Below are positions 37,471 to 48,082 of a DNA stretch of 64,000 bases, piece by piece (the stretch's first letter is position 1; every line of letters begins with the position of its first letter). The position numbers and the translations under genes are program-made. The notes beneath the pieces were generated by a model. The model was given only the letters and a program-made list of their open reading frames with translations. It was not told where the DNA came from and did not search any database. This stretch comes from Actinopolyspora mzabensis (lineage in GTDB: Bacteria > Actinomycetota > Actinomycetes > Mycobacteriales > Pseudonocardiaceae), in contig NZ_FNFM01000001.1 in NCBI RefSeq assembly GCF_900101095.1, forward strand, positions 62,001 to 126,000, in the 5' to 3' direction.

Positions 37471-39246
37471 GTGAACGCCCGTCCCGGCAGTGAAACCGGA
37501 GTCGAGTCCGGCGCCACCCCAGATCCCGAACGTGCGGACCGGTCGTCCCCGACGGCCACATCGGACGATTTCGTCCTCGGTACGAACCCGCTTCCCCGGC
37601 TGCGAGTCGCCGGTCTGCTCGTGTTTCTCGGCGCGATCGCCTCCGGTACGGCACCGCTGTTCGGCGTCGTGAACCCCGCCGCGCCCCCCGCCTATCCCGC
37701 AGTCGCCCCCCTGCTCGTACTCGGCGTCCTACCCGCCCTTGCCGCGTTCGGCTTCCTGCGGGCGCGCAGGTCGGGCGCCGCACGCGCGGTGCTGCTGGTC
37801 ACGGCCGCCGTGGCCCTGGCCAGGGGAATCGGAGCGGCACAGCTACTCGTCGAACCCGGGCTGATGGCCCGCCCCGAACTGCTGCTGCGGGAGAGCCTGC
37901 GACCGCTGGAGCCCGCGACCGGAACCTGGCTGCTGCTCGCCGGCTACGCAGTGGTGTTCCTCGCCGGAGTGCTGGCCCTCTGCACGCCCACCGGTGAGAC
38001 ATCGCGCGCCGCGAGCGGCACGAGTGGTGGCAGGCAGCCGTTGTTCGTGCTCGTACTGTGCTTCGCCCTCCTCGGAGTTGCCGGGGCGCTGCCCGCCGGG
38101 TTCCGTTCGCTCGACCCGTTCGTGGTCGCCCACGGGTTGTTGAGCGCCCCACCTCTGGTGTTCGGGGGAGCTCTGCTGCTCGCCGTGGTGATCCCGGTCG
38201 CCGCCGGACTCGCGGTGAGCTCGGCGGAGCCCGAGGTCGGCCGTGGCGGCCTCGTCGGCCTGGCCGTGAACCTGGCGGGCACCACGGTGCCGGTGCTGTT
38301 GGCAGTGCTGGCTGACTCCGAGCTGCTGTTCGGATGGGGTCTCGGATTCGGTCTGGTCGCGCTGCTCGGGTTCGGCGCGCTGTCGGTTCCGGTGGGCCGC
38401 ACCGGTACACGCTCGGTGGAGACCCCTTCCGAGATCTCGTTACCCGCCCACACTCGCCTCGCCGTGCTGACCGGAGCCCTGGGCGCGCTCGGCGGAGCAC
38501 TCGCGGTCGTCGCCGCTCTGGTGCCGCAGTTACGCACTCCGGAACGCGTGATCGGTTTCGAGGAGAACTACAACCTGTTGCCGCTGCTGCTGGCCGGGAT
38601 CGTGCAACTGTCGCTCAGCCTTCCGCTGCTGCGCCCCGGCCTGGTCGCCCCGCGCCCGGTGCTCGGTACCGCCTGGGCGATCCTCCCGCTGACCGCCGCC
38701 GCGGACCTGGACACCGTGCTGCGGTTCGCCGGTGGCACCCGCCTGGAACTCGTGCCCTCGGGAGTGTGGTGCACCGTCGTCGCCGTGGTGCTCACCTGCT
38801 GCGCGGCGGTGTGCGGTGCTGTCGCGGGCGCGATCGAGCGCGACGAGGTGGATCTCAGCGACATCACCCCCAGTCGTTCGCTGCTGCCGCCCACCGTGCT
38901 CACTGGTCTACTGGTCGTGGCGGCCTTCGGCTTCCCGGTGTTCCGCACCCCCGAGCACGTCTCACCTGGGTTGTTCAACGGATTCGGCATCGCTTCGTGG
39001 GGATTGCTCACCGCGCTGCTCGTGGTACTGATCGCCCTGGTGCTGGTACCGGTCTCCCGGGGAAACCGGGCCGCGGCGCTGCTCGCGGGATGCGCCGTGG
39101 TGCTCTCCTTCCGCGCGCTGCTGGCGCCGCTCGCCGCACCCGCGATGACCGAGGGTTTCTCGTTCGGTCTCGGATTCTGGAGCGCGCTGGGGGCCGTGGT
39201 GGCCGCCGCGGTCACGGCCGTGCTGGCCGCCCGCCCCACCGGATGA
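37471..39246 (+). CDS. Polytopic membrane protein, unknown function
   Basis: A 591-residue protein with about 15 predicted membrane helices and a charged N-terminus of ~45 residues. Long Leu/Ala/Val/Gly stretches alternate with short loops; no catalytic motif or transporter signature is recognised. It lies between the M23 peptidase and sucC and is absent from that position in mycobacteria as far as I recall. GTG 37471 has a TAGCGT box 6 nt upstream and no ribosome site, so the transcript is probably leaderless. Confidence 0.75.
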   Translation: MNARPGSETGVESGATPDPERADRSSPTATSDDFVLGTNPLPRLRVAGLLVFLGAIASGTAPLFGVVNPAAPPAYPAVAPLLVLGVLPALAAFGFLRARRSGAARAVLLVTAAVALARGIGAAQLLVEPGLMARPELLLRESLRPLEPATGTWLLLAGYAVVFLAGVLALCTPTGETSRAASGTSGGRQPLFVLVLCFALLGVAGALPAGFRSLDPFVVAHGLLSAPPLVFGGALLLAVVIPVAAGLAVSSAEPEVGRGGLVGLAVNLAGTTVPVLLAVLADSELLFGWGLGFGLVALLGFGALSVPVGRTGTRSVETPSEISLPAHTRLAVLTGALGALGGALAVVAALVPQLRTPERVIGFEENYNLLPLLLAGIVQLSLSLPLLRPGLVAPRPVLGTAWAILPLTAAADLDTVLRFAGGTRLELVPSGVWCTVVAVVLTCCAAVCGAVAGAIERDEVDLSDITPSRSLLPPTVLTGLLVVAAFGFPVFRTPEHVSPGLFNGFGIASWGLLTALLVVLIALVLVPVSRGNRAAALLAGCAVVLSFRALLAPLAAPAMTEGFSFGLGFWSALGAVVAAAVTAVLAARPTG

Positions 39247-39411
39247 TGTGAGTTTGACCGCTCTCGCGAGGCTGTCGGGTGGTGAATCCGGCGGAAATCG
39301 CCGGTTTCGGGACCGTTCCGCGTGAGCGAGTTCACCGGATGCGCCGCCCTGATCGTTCTCGCAGGTCGATATGGTTACCGGAGTCCGACACCGACGTCGC
39401 AGGAGAGTCGC

Positions 39412-40578
39412 GTGGACCTGTACGAGTACCAGGCGAAGGAGATCTTCGCCGCCCACGGAATACCGACACTGCCCGGTTCCGTGGCCACCGATCCCAACGG
39501 GGCCAAGGCAGTGGCGGAAGAACTCGGCGGACCTGTGGTCGTCAAGGCGCAGGTCAAGGCCGGGGGTCGGGGTAAGGCCGGCGGTGTCAAGCTGGCCGAG
39601 AACCCCGATGAGGCCCGAACCAAGGCGGAAGCGATTCTCGGGCTCGACATCAAGGGCCACACCACCCGCCGAGTGCTGGTCACCGAGGCCTCCGACATAG
39701 CCGACGAGTACTACCTCTCGTTCCTGCTGGACCGTGCCAATCGCAATTTCCTGGCGATGGCCTCGGTCGAGGGCGGCATGGAGATCGAGGAAGTAGCGGC
39801 TACCAAGCCCGAGGCACTGGCCAGGATCCCCATCGACCCGATCGAGGGCGTGAACGAGGCCAAGGCACGGGAGATCGTCGAAGCCGCGAAGTTCCCGGCC
39901 GAGATCGCCGACCAGGTCAGCGACATCGTGGTCCAGCTCTGGGAGGCGTTCGTCGCCGAGGACGCCACGCTGTTCGAGATCAACCCGCTGGTCAAGGACC
40001 CGCAGGGCAAGGTCATCGCGCTCGACGGCAAGGTCGCGCTCGACGACAACGCCTCGTTCCGGCAGTCCAAGCAGGCGGAGTACGTCGACGAGGGCGCCGA
40101 GGACCCGCTGGAGGCCAAGGCCAAGGCCAAGGACCTCAACTACGTCAAGCTCGACGGACAGGTCGGCATCATCGGTAACGGTGCCGGCCTCGTGATGTCC
40201 ACCTTGGACGTGGTTGCCTACGCGGGCGCCGATCACGACAACGTCAAGCCCGCCAACTTCCTCGACATCGGCGGTGGAGCCTCCGCCGAGGTCATGGCGG
40301 CCGGGCTGGACGTCATCCTGGGCGACCCGGACGTGAAGTCCGTCTTCGTCAACGTCTTCGGCGGTATCACCGCCTGTGACGCTGTCGCCAACGGAATCGT
40401 CCAGGCGCTGAAGATGCTCGGCGACGAGGCGACCAAGCCGCTGGTGGTCCGACTCGACGGCAACAACGTCGAGGAGGGCAGGCGGATTCTCGCCGAGGCC
40501 GACCACCCGCTGGTCACGTTGGTCGACACCATGGACGGCGCGGCTGACAAGGCCGCCGAGCTGGCTGCGGGCAAATAA
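39412..40578 (+). CDS. sucC: Succinyl-CoA synthetase (ADP-forming) beta subunit
   Basis: A 388-residue ATP-grasp subunit that binds nucleotide and part of succinate and, with SucD, converts succinyl-CoA to succinate with ATP or GTP formation in the TCA cycle. It begins with the universal [18 protein letters not shown], followed by [22 protein letters not shown] (nucleotide contact), and [15 protein letters not shown] near the subunit interface. GTG 39412 has AGGAG 6 nt upstream. sucD follows after 13 nt in one operon. Confidence 0.97.
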   Translation: MDLYEYQAKEIFAAHGIPTLPGSVATDPNGAKAVAEELGGPVVVKAQVKAGGRGKAGGVKLAENPDEARTKAEAILGLDIKGHTTRRVLVTEASDIADEYYLSFLLDRANRNFLAMASVEGGMEIEEVAATKPEALARIPIDPIEGVNEAKAREIVEAAKFPAEIADQVSDIVVQLWEAFVAEDATLFEINPLVKDPQGKVIALDGKVALDDNASFRQSKQAEYVDEGAEDPLEAKAKAKDLNYVKLDGQVGIIGNGAGLVMSTLDVVAYAGADHDNVKPANFLDIGGGASAEVMAAGLDVILGDPDVKSVFVNVFGGITACDAVANGIVQALKMLGDEATKPLVVRLDGNNVEEGRRILAEADHPLVTLVDTMDGAADKAAELAAGK

Positions 40579-40591
40579 GGGGCGATCCGCT

Positions 40592-41476
40592 GTGTCAATT
40601 TTCCTCAACGAGAACAGTAAGGTCATCGTCCAGGGCATCACCGGTTCGGAGGGCACCAAGCACACCGCTCGGATGCTGCGTTCCGGGACGAACATCGTCG
40701 GCGGCGTCAACGCCCGCAAGGCCGGGCAGTCCGTCGAGATCGAGGGCAACCAGCTGCCGGTGTTCGGAAGCGTCGAAGAGGCGATGAAGGAGACCGGCGC
40801 CGACGTGTCGGTGGTGTTCGTGCCGCCGAAGTTCGCCAAGGACGCCGTGATCGAGGCGATCGACGCCGAGATCGGGCTGGCGGTGGTCATCACCGAGGGA
40901 ATCCCGGTGCACGACTCCGCCTACTTCTGGGCGCACGCCAATGCCACCGGCAACCGGACCCGCATCGTCGGGCCGAACTGCCCGGGGGTGATCTCGCCGG
41001 GCAAGTCCAACTCGGGAATCATCCCCGCGGACATCACCGCGGGCGGCAAGATCGGGCTGGTGTCGAAGTCCGGCACGCTGACCTACCAGATGATGTACGA
41101 GCTGCGTGACATCGGTTTCTCCACCTGTGTCGGCATCGGCGGCGACCCCGTCATCGGGACCACCCACATCGACGCGCTGCGTGCGTTCGAGGAGGATCCC
41201 GAGACCGAGGCCGTGGTGATGATCGGCGAGATCGGTGGTGACGCCGAGGAACGTGCGGCCGAGTACATCAAGGCCAACATCAGCAAGCCGGTCGTCGGCT
41301 ACGTCGCGGGCTTCACCGCCCCCGAGGGCAAGACGATGGGCCACGCCGGTGCGATCGTGTCCGGTTCCTCCGGCACGGCACAGGCCAAGAAGGAGGCCCT
41401 CGAGGCCGCCGGGGTCAAGGTCGGCAAGACGCCGAGCGAGACCGCCAAGCTCATGCGTTCGATCATCAACGACTGA
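40592..41476 (+). CDS. sucD: Succinyl-CoA synthetase alpha subunit
   Basis: A 294-residue subunit that binds CoA in its N-terminal Rossmann domain ([13 protein letters not shown]) and carries the phosphohistidine in [15 protein letters not shown] near residue 250. [17 protein letters not shown] and the C-terminal [12 protein letters not shown] are family features. GTG 40592 lies 13 nt after sucC; AAGGGG in the gap is the probable ribosome site. A strong intrinsic terminator follows 24 nt after the stop. Confidence 0.97.
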   Translation: MSIFLNENSKVIVQGITGSEGTKHTARMLRSGTNIVGGVNARKAGQSVEIEGNQLPVFGSVEEAMKETGADVSVVFVPPKFAKDAVIEAIDAEIGLAVVITEGIPVHDSAYFWAHANATGNRTRIVGPNCPGVISPGKSNSGIIPADITAGGKIGLVSKSGTLTYQMMYELRDIGFSTCVGIGGDPVIGTTHIDALRAFEEDPETEAVVMIGEIGGDAEERAAEYIKANISKPVVGYVAGFTAPEGKTMGHAGAIVSGSSGTAQAKKEALEAAGVKVGKTPSETAKLMRSIIND

Positions 41477-41499
41477 TCGACACGTACAGCGGCAGGCTG

Positions 41500-41537
41500 C
41501 TTCCGCCCGGTTCCCGTTCCAGGGGACCGGGCGGAAG
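41500..41537 (+). terminator. Strong terminator of the sucCD operon
   Basis: A 16-bp stem with one G-T wobble (41500-41515 with 41522-41537), 6-nt loop, followed by TCTTTCC. Confidence 0.88.
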
Positions 41538-41696
41538 TCTTTCCGGCCCCGCCGCTTCCCGGCGGTGTGCCGCGCTCGTGACGGTCAGGATGCGATTCGG
41601 TAACGTCGAACTCCCGCGCTCCGCCGCCGTCTCTTCGCGACGGGCGATTCGCAAGCGGAGCGGGTTCGTACGATTCCCGGCCAGGATGGAGTCCCC

Positions 41697-42671
41697 ATGT
41701 CCGCGCCCTATCCGCCGTCCCAGCACCCGGCGCCGCCGGGTGGAGCCGGTGGCTCCCAGCTGGACGCGAAGTCGGTTCTCGCCCTCGCGGCGGCAGGTAT
41801 CGGAGCGCTCGGCTGGATTCTCGGTTTCTTCGCGCCCGCGATGAACTCGATGCTCGGCGGGCTTCCCGGTCTCGGTTTCATGCTGGTTGCGGTGCTGGCC
41901 GCCATGCGTTTCTTACCCAAGGCGCCGAACACGTTGTTCGTCGCGGCCCCGCTGGCGGTGTACACGGCACTGTCGATGCTGCAGAACGCGATCGTCTCCG
42001 GAGTATGGAGTTCCGGGAGCACCCTGAACGGGTGGGGCATCGTGTTCATGCTGCTGACCCTGCTGCAAGCGGCGGCCGTGATCGCGCTGCTGCTGCTGGA
42101 GCAGGAGATCGTCACCGCGCCCGCACTGGGCAGGGGAGCGAAGCAGGCCGCCACGCAGCAGGTGCAGCCGCCGTACCCGGGACAGCAACCCGGGCCCTAT
42201 GGGACAGGACACCCCCAACCGGGCCAGCCGCAGCACGGGCAGCCCCACCCCGGCCAACCGCAGGCGGGGGGCTGGAACCCGCAGAGCGGCCCGCAGCCGA
42301 GCTACCCGGCGCAGCCGTACACCGGTCCGCAACCCCAACAGGGCCAACCCCCACAGGGGCAACCGCAGCCCGGTCAGTCACAGCCCGGTCAGTCACAACC
42401 CGGCTGGAATTCGCAGCAGGCGGGTGGCTTCGTTCCGGGACAGCAGCCCCAGCAGCCCGCACAACCCTATTCCCCGCCGCAGGCCGGCCCCGCTCCGCAG
42501 GAGAACCCGGCCCAGCCGGGTGCGTTCGCGCCGAACAATCCCTACGAGCAGCCCTCCCAGCCTGGCCCGGAGCACTCCGGTCAGGCTCAGCAGGAACAGC
42601 AGAGTGACACCAACGGTGGGCCGCAGGGCACGCAGCAGATGCCGCACCCCAACCAGAACCCACCTGCGTGA
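41697..42671 (+). CDS. DUF5336 membrane protein (Rv0954 homologue)
   Basis: A 324-residue protein with four membrane helices at about 28-145 (LALAAAGIGALGWILGFF; GFMLVAVLAAMRFLP; LFVAAPLAVYTALSML; GWGIVFMLLTLLQAAAVIALLLLEQE) and a long Gln/Pro/Gly-rich cytoplasmic or exposed tail with PGQ-type repeats. It matches mycobacterial Rv0954, a growth-pole/septum-linked antigen of unclear function, in sequence and in its place after sucD. ATG 41697 has GGAG about 6 nt upstream. A 14-bp-stem terminator follows the stop. Confidence 0.85.
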   Translation: MSAPYPPSQHPAPPGGAGGSQLDAKSVLALAAAGIGALGWILGFFAPAMNSMLGGLPGLGFMLVAVLAAMRFLPKAPNTLFVAAPLAVYTALSMLQNAIVSGVWSSGSTLNGWGIVFMLLTLLQAAAVIALLLLEQEIVTAPALGRGAKQAATQQVQPPYPGQQPGPYGTGHPQPGQPQHGQPHPGQPQAGGWNPQSGPQPSYPAQPYTGPQPQQGQPPQGQPQPGQSQPGQSQPGWNSQQAGGFVPGQQPQQPAQPYSPPQAGPAPQENPAQPGAFAPNNPYEQPSQPGPEHSGQAQQEQQSDTNGGPQGTQQMPHPNQNPPA

Positions 42672-42685
42672 GCAGCGGTCGTTCC

Positions 42686-42720
42686 GCACCGCCCGCCGGT
42701 AGGGTTCCGGCGGGCGGTGC
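42686..42720 (+). terminator. Strong terminator after the DUF5336 gene
   Basis: GCACCGCCCGCCGG - 7 nt - CCGGCGGGCGGTGC, a perfect 14-bp stem 14 nt after the stop. Confidence 0.8.
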
Positions 42721-42817
42721 CTCGCGGGTGTCCGCGACTCGCGACAGTCGTCCGAAAGAGTGAGTAAGCGGCGCGTCGTGATTTCGAGAAGCCCGGACCG
42801 CTGTCACATTCGGCCGC

Positions 42818-44350
42818 GTGACGGCACTCGATTTCCCCACGGTCGAAACCGCCGAGGCCCCCACTCGGCAGTGGTGCCGCGCGATCGGCGGGGCACTCCT
42901 CTCCACGCTTTCGGTGATACTGACCTGCTACCTGCTCGTCGCCGCGCTGCTGGCGTTCGTGGTTGCCACCGCCACCGACGCCGAGTTCGTTCCGGCCGGT
43001 GTGCTGCTCGCGGCGATTCCCGGTTGGTTGGCCGCGTTCCAGGTGCCGCTGCTGATCACCGGAGCTCCGCTCAGCGCGTTACCGCTGTTACCGACCCTGC
43101 TCTGCGTGCTGCTCGTCTCCCGCGCATCGCGTCGGGTGGCGCGGCGCAACCGGCTGCGCAAACCGGAGCAGGCGTTGCCGGTGGTGTTGGTCATGTCGCT
43201 GAGCCACGCGGTGCTCGGCATGGTGCTGGCGATCGCGCTGGCCGGGACGCAGGCTCCGGTGCAGGCCCGGCCCTGGCAGGCGTTCTGCTGCTGCGGTCTG
43301 GTAGCCGCCTGTGCCGCGACCGTGGGGCTGGCCGACCGTTGTGGCGTGCTCTACCAACTCTGGCAGCACGTCCCGTCCGAGGCCTGGCGTGCCGTGCGCA
43401 AGGGACTGCTGGGTACCGCAGCTGTGATCGGAACCGGAGCGGCGGTGTGCGGGGTGGCCGTGCTGCTCGCCCTGCCGCGGTTGTACGAGCGGTCGGTCGA
43501 GCTGGCAGGCATCGGTGACGCCGCGGGGGCCGTGCTGCTCGCGTTGCTGTACCTGCCGAACGCGATCCTGGGGTGCTGGGCGTTCGTGACCGGAACCGGT
43601 GTCTCGTTCGGTGCCTCGGTGAGCACACCGTTCCGCACGACAACGGAGGCGTTGCCCCCCGAACTGCCGGTGTTCGCCGTCGTGCCCCCGTCCGGGCTCC
43701 CGAGCTGGATGCCCGCGGTGTTCGTCCTCCCGGTGGCACTGGGCGTGCTGCTCGGGTACAGCTGCAGGAACCTGGCCGAACGGAGTCGGGACAGGCAGCA
43801 CGTGGTGTTGTTGGCCGTACTGGTCACCACACTGGTGGTCTCGGTGCCCGCCGTGCTCTCCGGAGGCCGATTCGGTGGTGAGTACGGTCCGGTTTCGCTG
43901 CGTCCACTGTGGTTGGCCATCGTCACTTTCGCCTGGCTGGCGGTCCCGGCCCTGGTGACCTCCGGGTTGCTCGGACGGCGCGCCACCGGCCCCGTCGACG
44001 AGGCGGAACTCTCGTTCGACTCCGAAACCGACACTCGGCTCGTCGAGCCGGACCCGGAGACCGTCGAGGACTCGGCCGTCGAGGACCCCGCTGCCGAGAC
44101 CCCGGCTGCCGAAACCCCGGCTGCCGAGGACGAACGGTTCCCGGACGGCGAGCGAACCGACGACGATGCGCAACCGGACGACGAGGAGATCGCCGAATCC
44201 GCCGTTGATGACCCCGCGGCTTCGTCCGACGAACCGCTGGTACCGGAACAGCGGGAGGACCAGTGGCAGGGCTTCCCGCAACAGGAAGGGGAGCTGCTCG
44301 AAGCCGAAGAAGAGGGGGAACGGGAGTTTTCCGCGCTGTCCTCCCAGTAG
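42818..44350 (+). CDS. perM: PerM-like membrane protein (DUF6350)
   Basis: A 510-residue protein with about ten membrane helices over residues 20-390, then a ~115-residue acidic cytoplasmic tail with the short repeat PAAETPAAE. It matches mycobacterial Rv0955 (PerM), needed for cell division and persistence under low magnesium and in chronic infection; the position before purN is also the same. GTG 42818 has no clear ribosome site. The acidic tail is longer than the mycobacterial one, as far as I recall. Confidence 0.82.
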   Translation: MTALDFPTVETAEAPTRQWCRAIGGALLSTLSVILTCYLLVAALLAFVVATATDAEFVPAGVLLAAIPGWLAAFQVPLLITGAPLSALPLLPTLLCVLLVSRASRRVARRNRLRKPEQALPVVLVMSLSHAVLGMVLAIALAGTQAPVQARPWQAFCCCGLVAACAATVGLADRCGVLYQLWQHVPSEAWRAVRKGLLGTAAVIGTGAAVCGVAVLLALPRLYERSVELAGIGDAAGAVLLALLYLPNAILGCWAFVTGTGVSFGASVSTPFRTTTEALPPELPVFAVVPPSGLPSWMPAVFVLPVALGVLLGYSCRNLAERSRDRQHVVLLAVLVTTLVVSVPAVLSGGRFGGEYGPVSLRPLWLAIVTFAWLAVPALVTSGLLGRRATGPVDEAELSFDSETDTRLVEPDPETVEDSAVEDPAAETPAAETPAAEDERFPDGERTDDDAQPDDEEIAESAVDDPAASSDEPLVPEQREDQWQGFPQQEGELLEAEEEGEREFSALSSQ

Positions 44351-44687
44351 TCGGGATGACCGGGTCTCCGGCTCGCTCCCGGCCGGGCGGCGACGAAACC
44401 CCAGCTCGAGGCAGGGTGGGGCTCGTTCCGAACTGCCGACGGTTTCGCTGCTCGTACGGTCGTGCACGATTCGTGCTCGAATCCTGAGTGTTGCGCCACT
44501 CGTATCGGGACCTGCCGGTCGTGATCGTGGGCGGGGCGCCTAGTCTGCGGGTGACATTTCGTCAGCGCGACATCCACCAGGCCGTCATCAGGAGTGCACA
44601 CTGAGCGCCCCACTCCCAACCGCCGCGGAACACGACAGTTCGACGGAAACGCAATCCTCGGTCAGAAGTTTCCGACCGTCCCGGCCA

Positions 44688-46859
44688 GTGCGCGTGGTCG
44701 TGCTGGTCTCCGGATCCGGCAGTCTGCTGCAGGCGTTGCTGGAGGCCACCGCCGATCCGGACTACCCCGTTCGGATCGTGGCGGTGGGCGCGGACCGTTC
44801 CGGCATCACGGGACCGCAGCGTGCCGAGCGGGCCGGAATTCCCACCTTCACCTGCCGACTCCCGGAGTTTTCGAGTCGCCAGGACTGGGACCGGGCACTG
44901 ACCGAGGAGTGCGCCGCTCACGAGCCGGATCTCGTGGTCTCCGCGGGATTCATGAAGCTCGTCGGCCCCGAGTTCCTGGCCCGGTTCAGCGGGCGCTATC
45001 TCAACAGCCATCCGGCGCTGCTGCCCTCTTTCCCGGGTATGCACGGGGTGCGGGACGCGCTGGACTACGGCGTCCGGGTGACCGGCTGCACCCTCTTCGT
45101 CGTCGACGAGGGGGTGGACACCGGTCCGATCCTGGCCCAACAGGCGGTCGAGGTGTCGCCCGACGACGACGAGGAGAGCCTGCACGAGCGGATCAAGGCC
45201 GTGGAGCGGCGAACGCTGGTGGAAACGCTGGAACGGCTGGCAGTGCACGGTTGGACCGTGCGAGGACGAAAGGTGAGTATCGGGGTGAGCGCTGACTCGC
45301 GGCAACAACGGCGACCCGTGCATCGCGCGTTGATCGGGGTTTCGGACAAGGCAGGTCTGCTTGAGCTGGCCACGGGGCTGCACGCGGCCGGTGTGGAGAT
45401 CGTTTCCACCGGGGGCACCGCGCGGACCATTTCGGCCGCCGGAGTTCCGGTTACGCCGGTGGAGGAGCTCACCGGTTTTCCGGAGGCCCTGGACGGTCGG
45501 GTGAAAACGCTGCATCCCAGGGTGCACGCCGGGTTGTTGGCCGATCAGCGCAAGCAGGAGCACGTCGAACAGCTCGCCGAGCTCGACATCGCCGCCTTCG
45601 AGCTGCTGGTCGTCAACCTCTATCCGTTCAATCGCACGGTCGCCTCCGGCGCGGAGCCGGAGGAGGTCGTGGAGAACATCGACATCGGTGGCCCCGCCAT
45701 GGTGCGGGCGGCGGCCAAGAACCACGCGAACACGACCGTGGTGGTGGATCCGAACAACTACGAGTGGGTGGTCGAGCGGGTTCGCGCGGGCGGTTTCGAC
45801 GATACGGAGCGCGCCGAGCTCGCGGCCGCCGCGTTCCGGCACACCGCCTCCTACGACGTGGCCGTCGCGGGCTGGATGACCGGCCGCACCGCGCCCGAGG
45901 ACGAGACCTTCCCGGGCTGGGCCGGTGAGACCTGGGAGCGCCGCAGCGCGTTGCGTTACGGCGAGAACCCGCACCAGCCCGCCGCGCTGTACGTCTCGGG
46001 CGGTGAGGCGGTGGGGCTCGCCGCCGCCGCGCAGCTGCACGGCAAGGAGATGTCCTACAACAACTACGTGGACGCCGACGCGGCGTGGCGCGCCGCCCAC
46101 GATCATCGGCGGACCTGCGTGGCGGTGGTCAAGCACGCCAATCCGTGCGGTATCGCGGTCTCCGACGCGGGCGACGTGGCCGAGGCGCACCGCAAGGCGC
46201 ACCAGTGCGACCCGGTCAGCGCCTTCGGTGGTGTGATCGCCAGCAACCGGGAGGTCTCGGTGGGGATGGCCGAGCAGATCGCCGAGGTCTTCACCGAGGT
46301 GGTGGTCGCCCCCGGCTACGCCGAGGGGGCCCTCGAAGTGCTGCAGCGCAAGAAGAACGTGCGCATCCTGACCGCGCAGCCACCGCACTCGGGGCGGGTC
46401 GAGATGCGGGCCATCTCGGGTGGCCTGCTGATGCAGGGAGCCGACGAGATCGACGCCGACGGCGACGACCCGTCGAACTGGACACTCGCCTGCGGTGACC
46501 CCGTCGACGAGGCCACGCTGCGGGATCTGGAGTTCGCCTGGCGCACCTGCCGGGCGGTGAAGTCGAACGCCATCCTGCTGGCCGATGACGAGGCCACGGT
46601 CGGGGTCGGGATGGGGCAGGTCAATCGGGTGGACTCGGCTCGGCTGGCGGTTTCCCGCTCCGGGGAACGCGCCGCCGGTTCGGTGGCGGCTTCGGACGCG
46701 TTCTTCCCGTTCCCCGACGGGCTGCAGGTGCTGCTGGACGCGGGGGTCCGCGCCGTCGTGCAGCCGGGTGGTTCGGTGCGCGACGAGGAGGTCACCGAGG
46801 CGGCCAGGGCCGCGGGTGTTCCGCTCTACCTGACCGGGACGAGGCACTTCGCGCACTGA
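44688..46859 (+). CDS. purH: PurN-PurH fusion: GAR transformylase plus AICAR transformylase/IMP cyclohydrolase
   Basis: One 723-residue reading frame holding two normally separate purine enzymes. Residues ~1-199 are PurN ([23 protein letters not shown] with the catalytic His, [10 protein letters not shown] with the catalytic Asp, end GRKVSIG). From ~200 follows complete PurH: the IMP cyclohydrolase MGS domain ([15 protein letters not shown] ... STGGTART ... [15 protein letters not shown]) and the AICAR transformylase ([36 protein letters not shown]). In mycobacteria PurN ends at exactly RKVTIG and PurH is separate. Here GGGG replaces the GGG-TGA needed for a stop, so PurH reads on in frame; its own GTG (45285) and AAAGG site are still present. 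GTG 44688 lacks a ribosome site; an in-frame CTG at 44601 with GGAG 6 nt upstream is an alternative start. All activities appear intact. Confidence 0.92.
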   Translation: MRVVVLVSGSGSLLQALLEATADPDYPVRIVAVGADRSGITGPQRAERAGIPTFTCRLPEFSSRQDWDRALTEECAAHEPDLVVSAGFMKLVGPEFLARFSGRYLNSHPALLPSFPGMHGVRDALDYGVRVTGCTLFVVDEGVDTGPILAQQAVEVSPDDDEESLHERIKAVERRTLVETLERLAVHGWTVRGRKVSIGVSADSRQQRRPVHRALIGVSDKAGLLELATGLHAAGVEIVSTGGTARTISAAGVPVTPVEELTGFPEALDGRVKTLHPRVHAGLLADQRKQEHVEQLAELDIAAFELLVVNLYPFNRTVASGAEPEEVVENIDIGGPAMVRAAAKNHANTTVVVDPNNYEWVVERVRAGGFDDTERAELAAAAFRHTASYDVAVAGWMTGRTAPEDETFPGWAGETWERRSALRYGENPHQPAALYVSGGEAVGLAAAAQLHGKEMSYNNYVDADAAWRAAHDHRRTCVAVVKHANPCGIAVSDAGDVAEAHRKAHQCDPVSAFGGVIASNREVSVGMAEQIAEVFTEVVVAPGYAEGALEVLQRKKNVRILTAQPPHSGRVEMRAISGGLLMQGADEIDADGDDPSNWTLACGDPVDEATLRDLEFAWRTCRAVKSNAILLADDEATVGVGMGQVNRVDSARLAVSRSGERAAGSVAASDAFFPFPDGLQVLLDAGVRAVVQPGGSVRDEEVTEAARAAGVPLYLTGTRHFAH

Positions 46860-46905
46860 TCGAAGTTGTCCCCGTTCTCTCGGGAGGGCGATTCGTTCCG
46901 GGACT

Positions 46906-46937
46906 CCGTCGGCGGTTCGGTGCGGAACCGCCGACGG
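46906..46937. terminator. Bidirectional terminator after purN-purH
   Basis: CCGTCGGCGGTTC - ggtgcg - GAACCGCCGACGG, a perfect 13-bp stem 46 nt after purH and 80 nt before the end of the convergent gene. Confidence 0.8.
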
Positions 46938-47017
46938 GCTCGGCGGGGAGAGCGCACGGTCGCCGGAGCGGGACTCGCCCGCGATTACCCCTCCCGCCGA
47001 GGTCGTGTTCGCCGTTG

Positions 47018-47935
47018 TCAGGCGGTGTCGGTCTCGTCGAGCCAGCTGTGCCAGGGTTGCGCGGCGACCCACCGCGCGATCGGTGTGGTGCTGATCCCGA
47101 GCGTTCGACGCGGGAGGTCGTGGTCGGCGACGAACAGTTCCGGATCCGGTTTCTCGGCCAGCCAGTGGTAGATACCGCCCACGCCGGAAGCGGCCGCCGG
47201 GCCGATAACCCTGCCGAGCCGGCTCACGAACTCGCCGACCTCCTGCGGCCGGAAGACGATCGGACGGCCCATTCCCCGGGAGAACCGCTCGGCGAGTTCG
47301 GCGCCGGTGACCGCCTCCGGTCCGCCGATGCGCAGCGTGGTGTGCTCCAGTCCCTCGCGATGCAGCGCGGCCACCGTGGCCGCTGCCAGGTCGTCGTGGC
47401 ACAGCCAGGAGACCCGCAGGTCGGCCGGTAGCGGGTAGGACAGTACGCCTTCCCCGGCCAGTTCGGGACCGTTCCACGGGCTGAATATGTTGTCCAGGTA
47501 CACCGGTGGGCGCAGGGTGACCACGGGTAGGCCGCTGTCGCGGAGAATCGCCTCCGCGATTCGCCTGGTGTCGTAGGCGGCGTACGAGGTGGCGGTGTCC
47601 GGCACCGGAGTGTTGGTGTTGTAGACCAGCCGGCGGACGTTCGCCTCGCGGGCGGCTGTTACGACGTTGTGGGCGTAGGTCTCGATCAGTCGTGCGTCGA
47701 AGTGCAGCGGAAGTTGCACCGCCGCGTGGGTGACGCCGCGGAAGGCCTCGCGGACACTGTCCGGATCGGCCAGATCACCTTGGACGGTGGTGAGTTCGGG
47801 GGCTCGTGGAGCCGGAGTGCCCTTGCCCCGTGCGAACCCGCGAACCCGGTAGCCCTCCGCCAGCAGTGCCCGTGCCACGGCGGCTCCCTGGAAGCCGCTG
47901 GAGCCGATCACCAGGTAATCGTCCGATTCGGACAT
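47018..47935 (-). CDS. NmrA-like NAD(P)-binding protein (atypical SDR)
   Basis: A 305-residue Rossmann protein. The nucleotide motif GSSGFQGAAVARALLAEGYRVRGFARG lies at ~9-35, followed by VQGDLADPDSV, typical of NmrA/atypical SDR proteins. TSYAAYDTRR carries a Tyr but no classical YxxxK, so it may be a redox sensor or an epimerase-like enzyme of unknown substrate. ATG 47935 has GGGAG 4 nt upstream. It converges on purN-purH. Confidence 0.85.
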   Translation of the reverse strand: MSESDDYLVIGSSGFQGAAVARALLAEGYRVRGFARGKGTPAPRAPELTTVQGDLADPDSVREAFRGVTHAAVQLPLHFDARLIETYAHNVVTAAREANVRRLVYNTNTPVPDTATSYAAYDTRRIAEAILRDSGLPVVTLRPPVYLDNIFSPWNGPELAGEGVLSYPLPADLRVSWLCHDDLAAATVAALHREGLEHTTLRIGGPEAVTGAELAERFSRGMGRPIVFRPQEVGEFVSRLGRVIGPAAASGVGGIYHWLAEKPDPELFVADHDLPRRTLGISTTPIARWVAAQPWHSWLDETDTA

Positions 47936-48082
47936 GTTTCTCCCGTCTTCCGGAGTCCTGTTCCGCCGATGGTGTGGCGTGACGCGTCTCGTGCCGTACT
48001 CCATACCTGTTTTCGGTACGGATAACCAGGCTTCCCGCGCGGTGGCTTCGACGCTCGCACGTTCGAACGGATCGTTCGATCA

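Noticed and set aside
44562..47477. 971-codon minus-strand frame antisense to purN-purH
   Set aside because: Shadow of the conserved purine genes, His/Arg/Gly-rich without recognisable domains.
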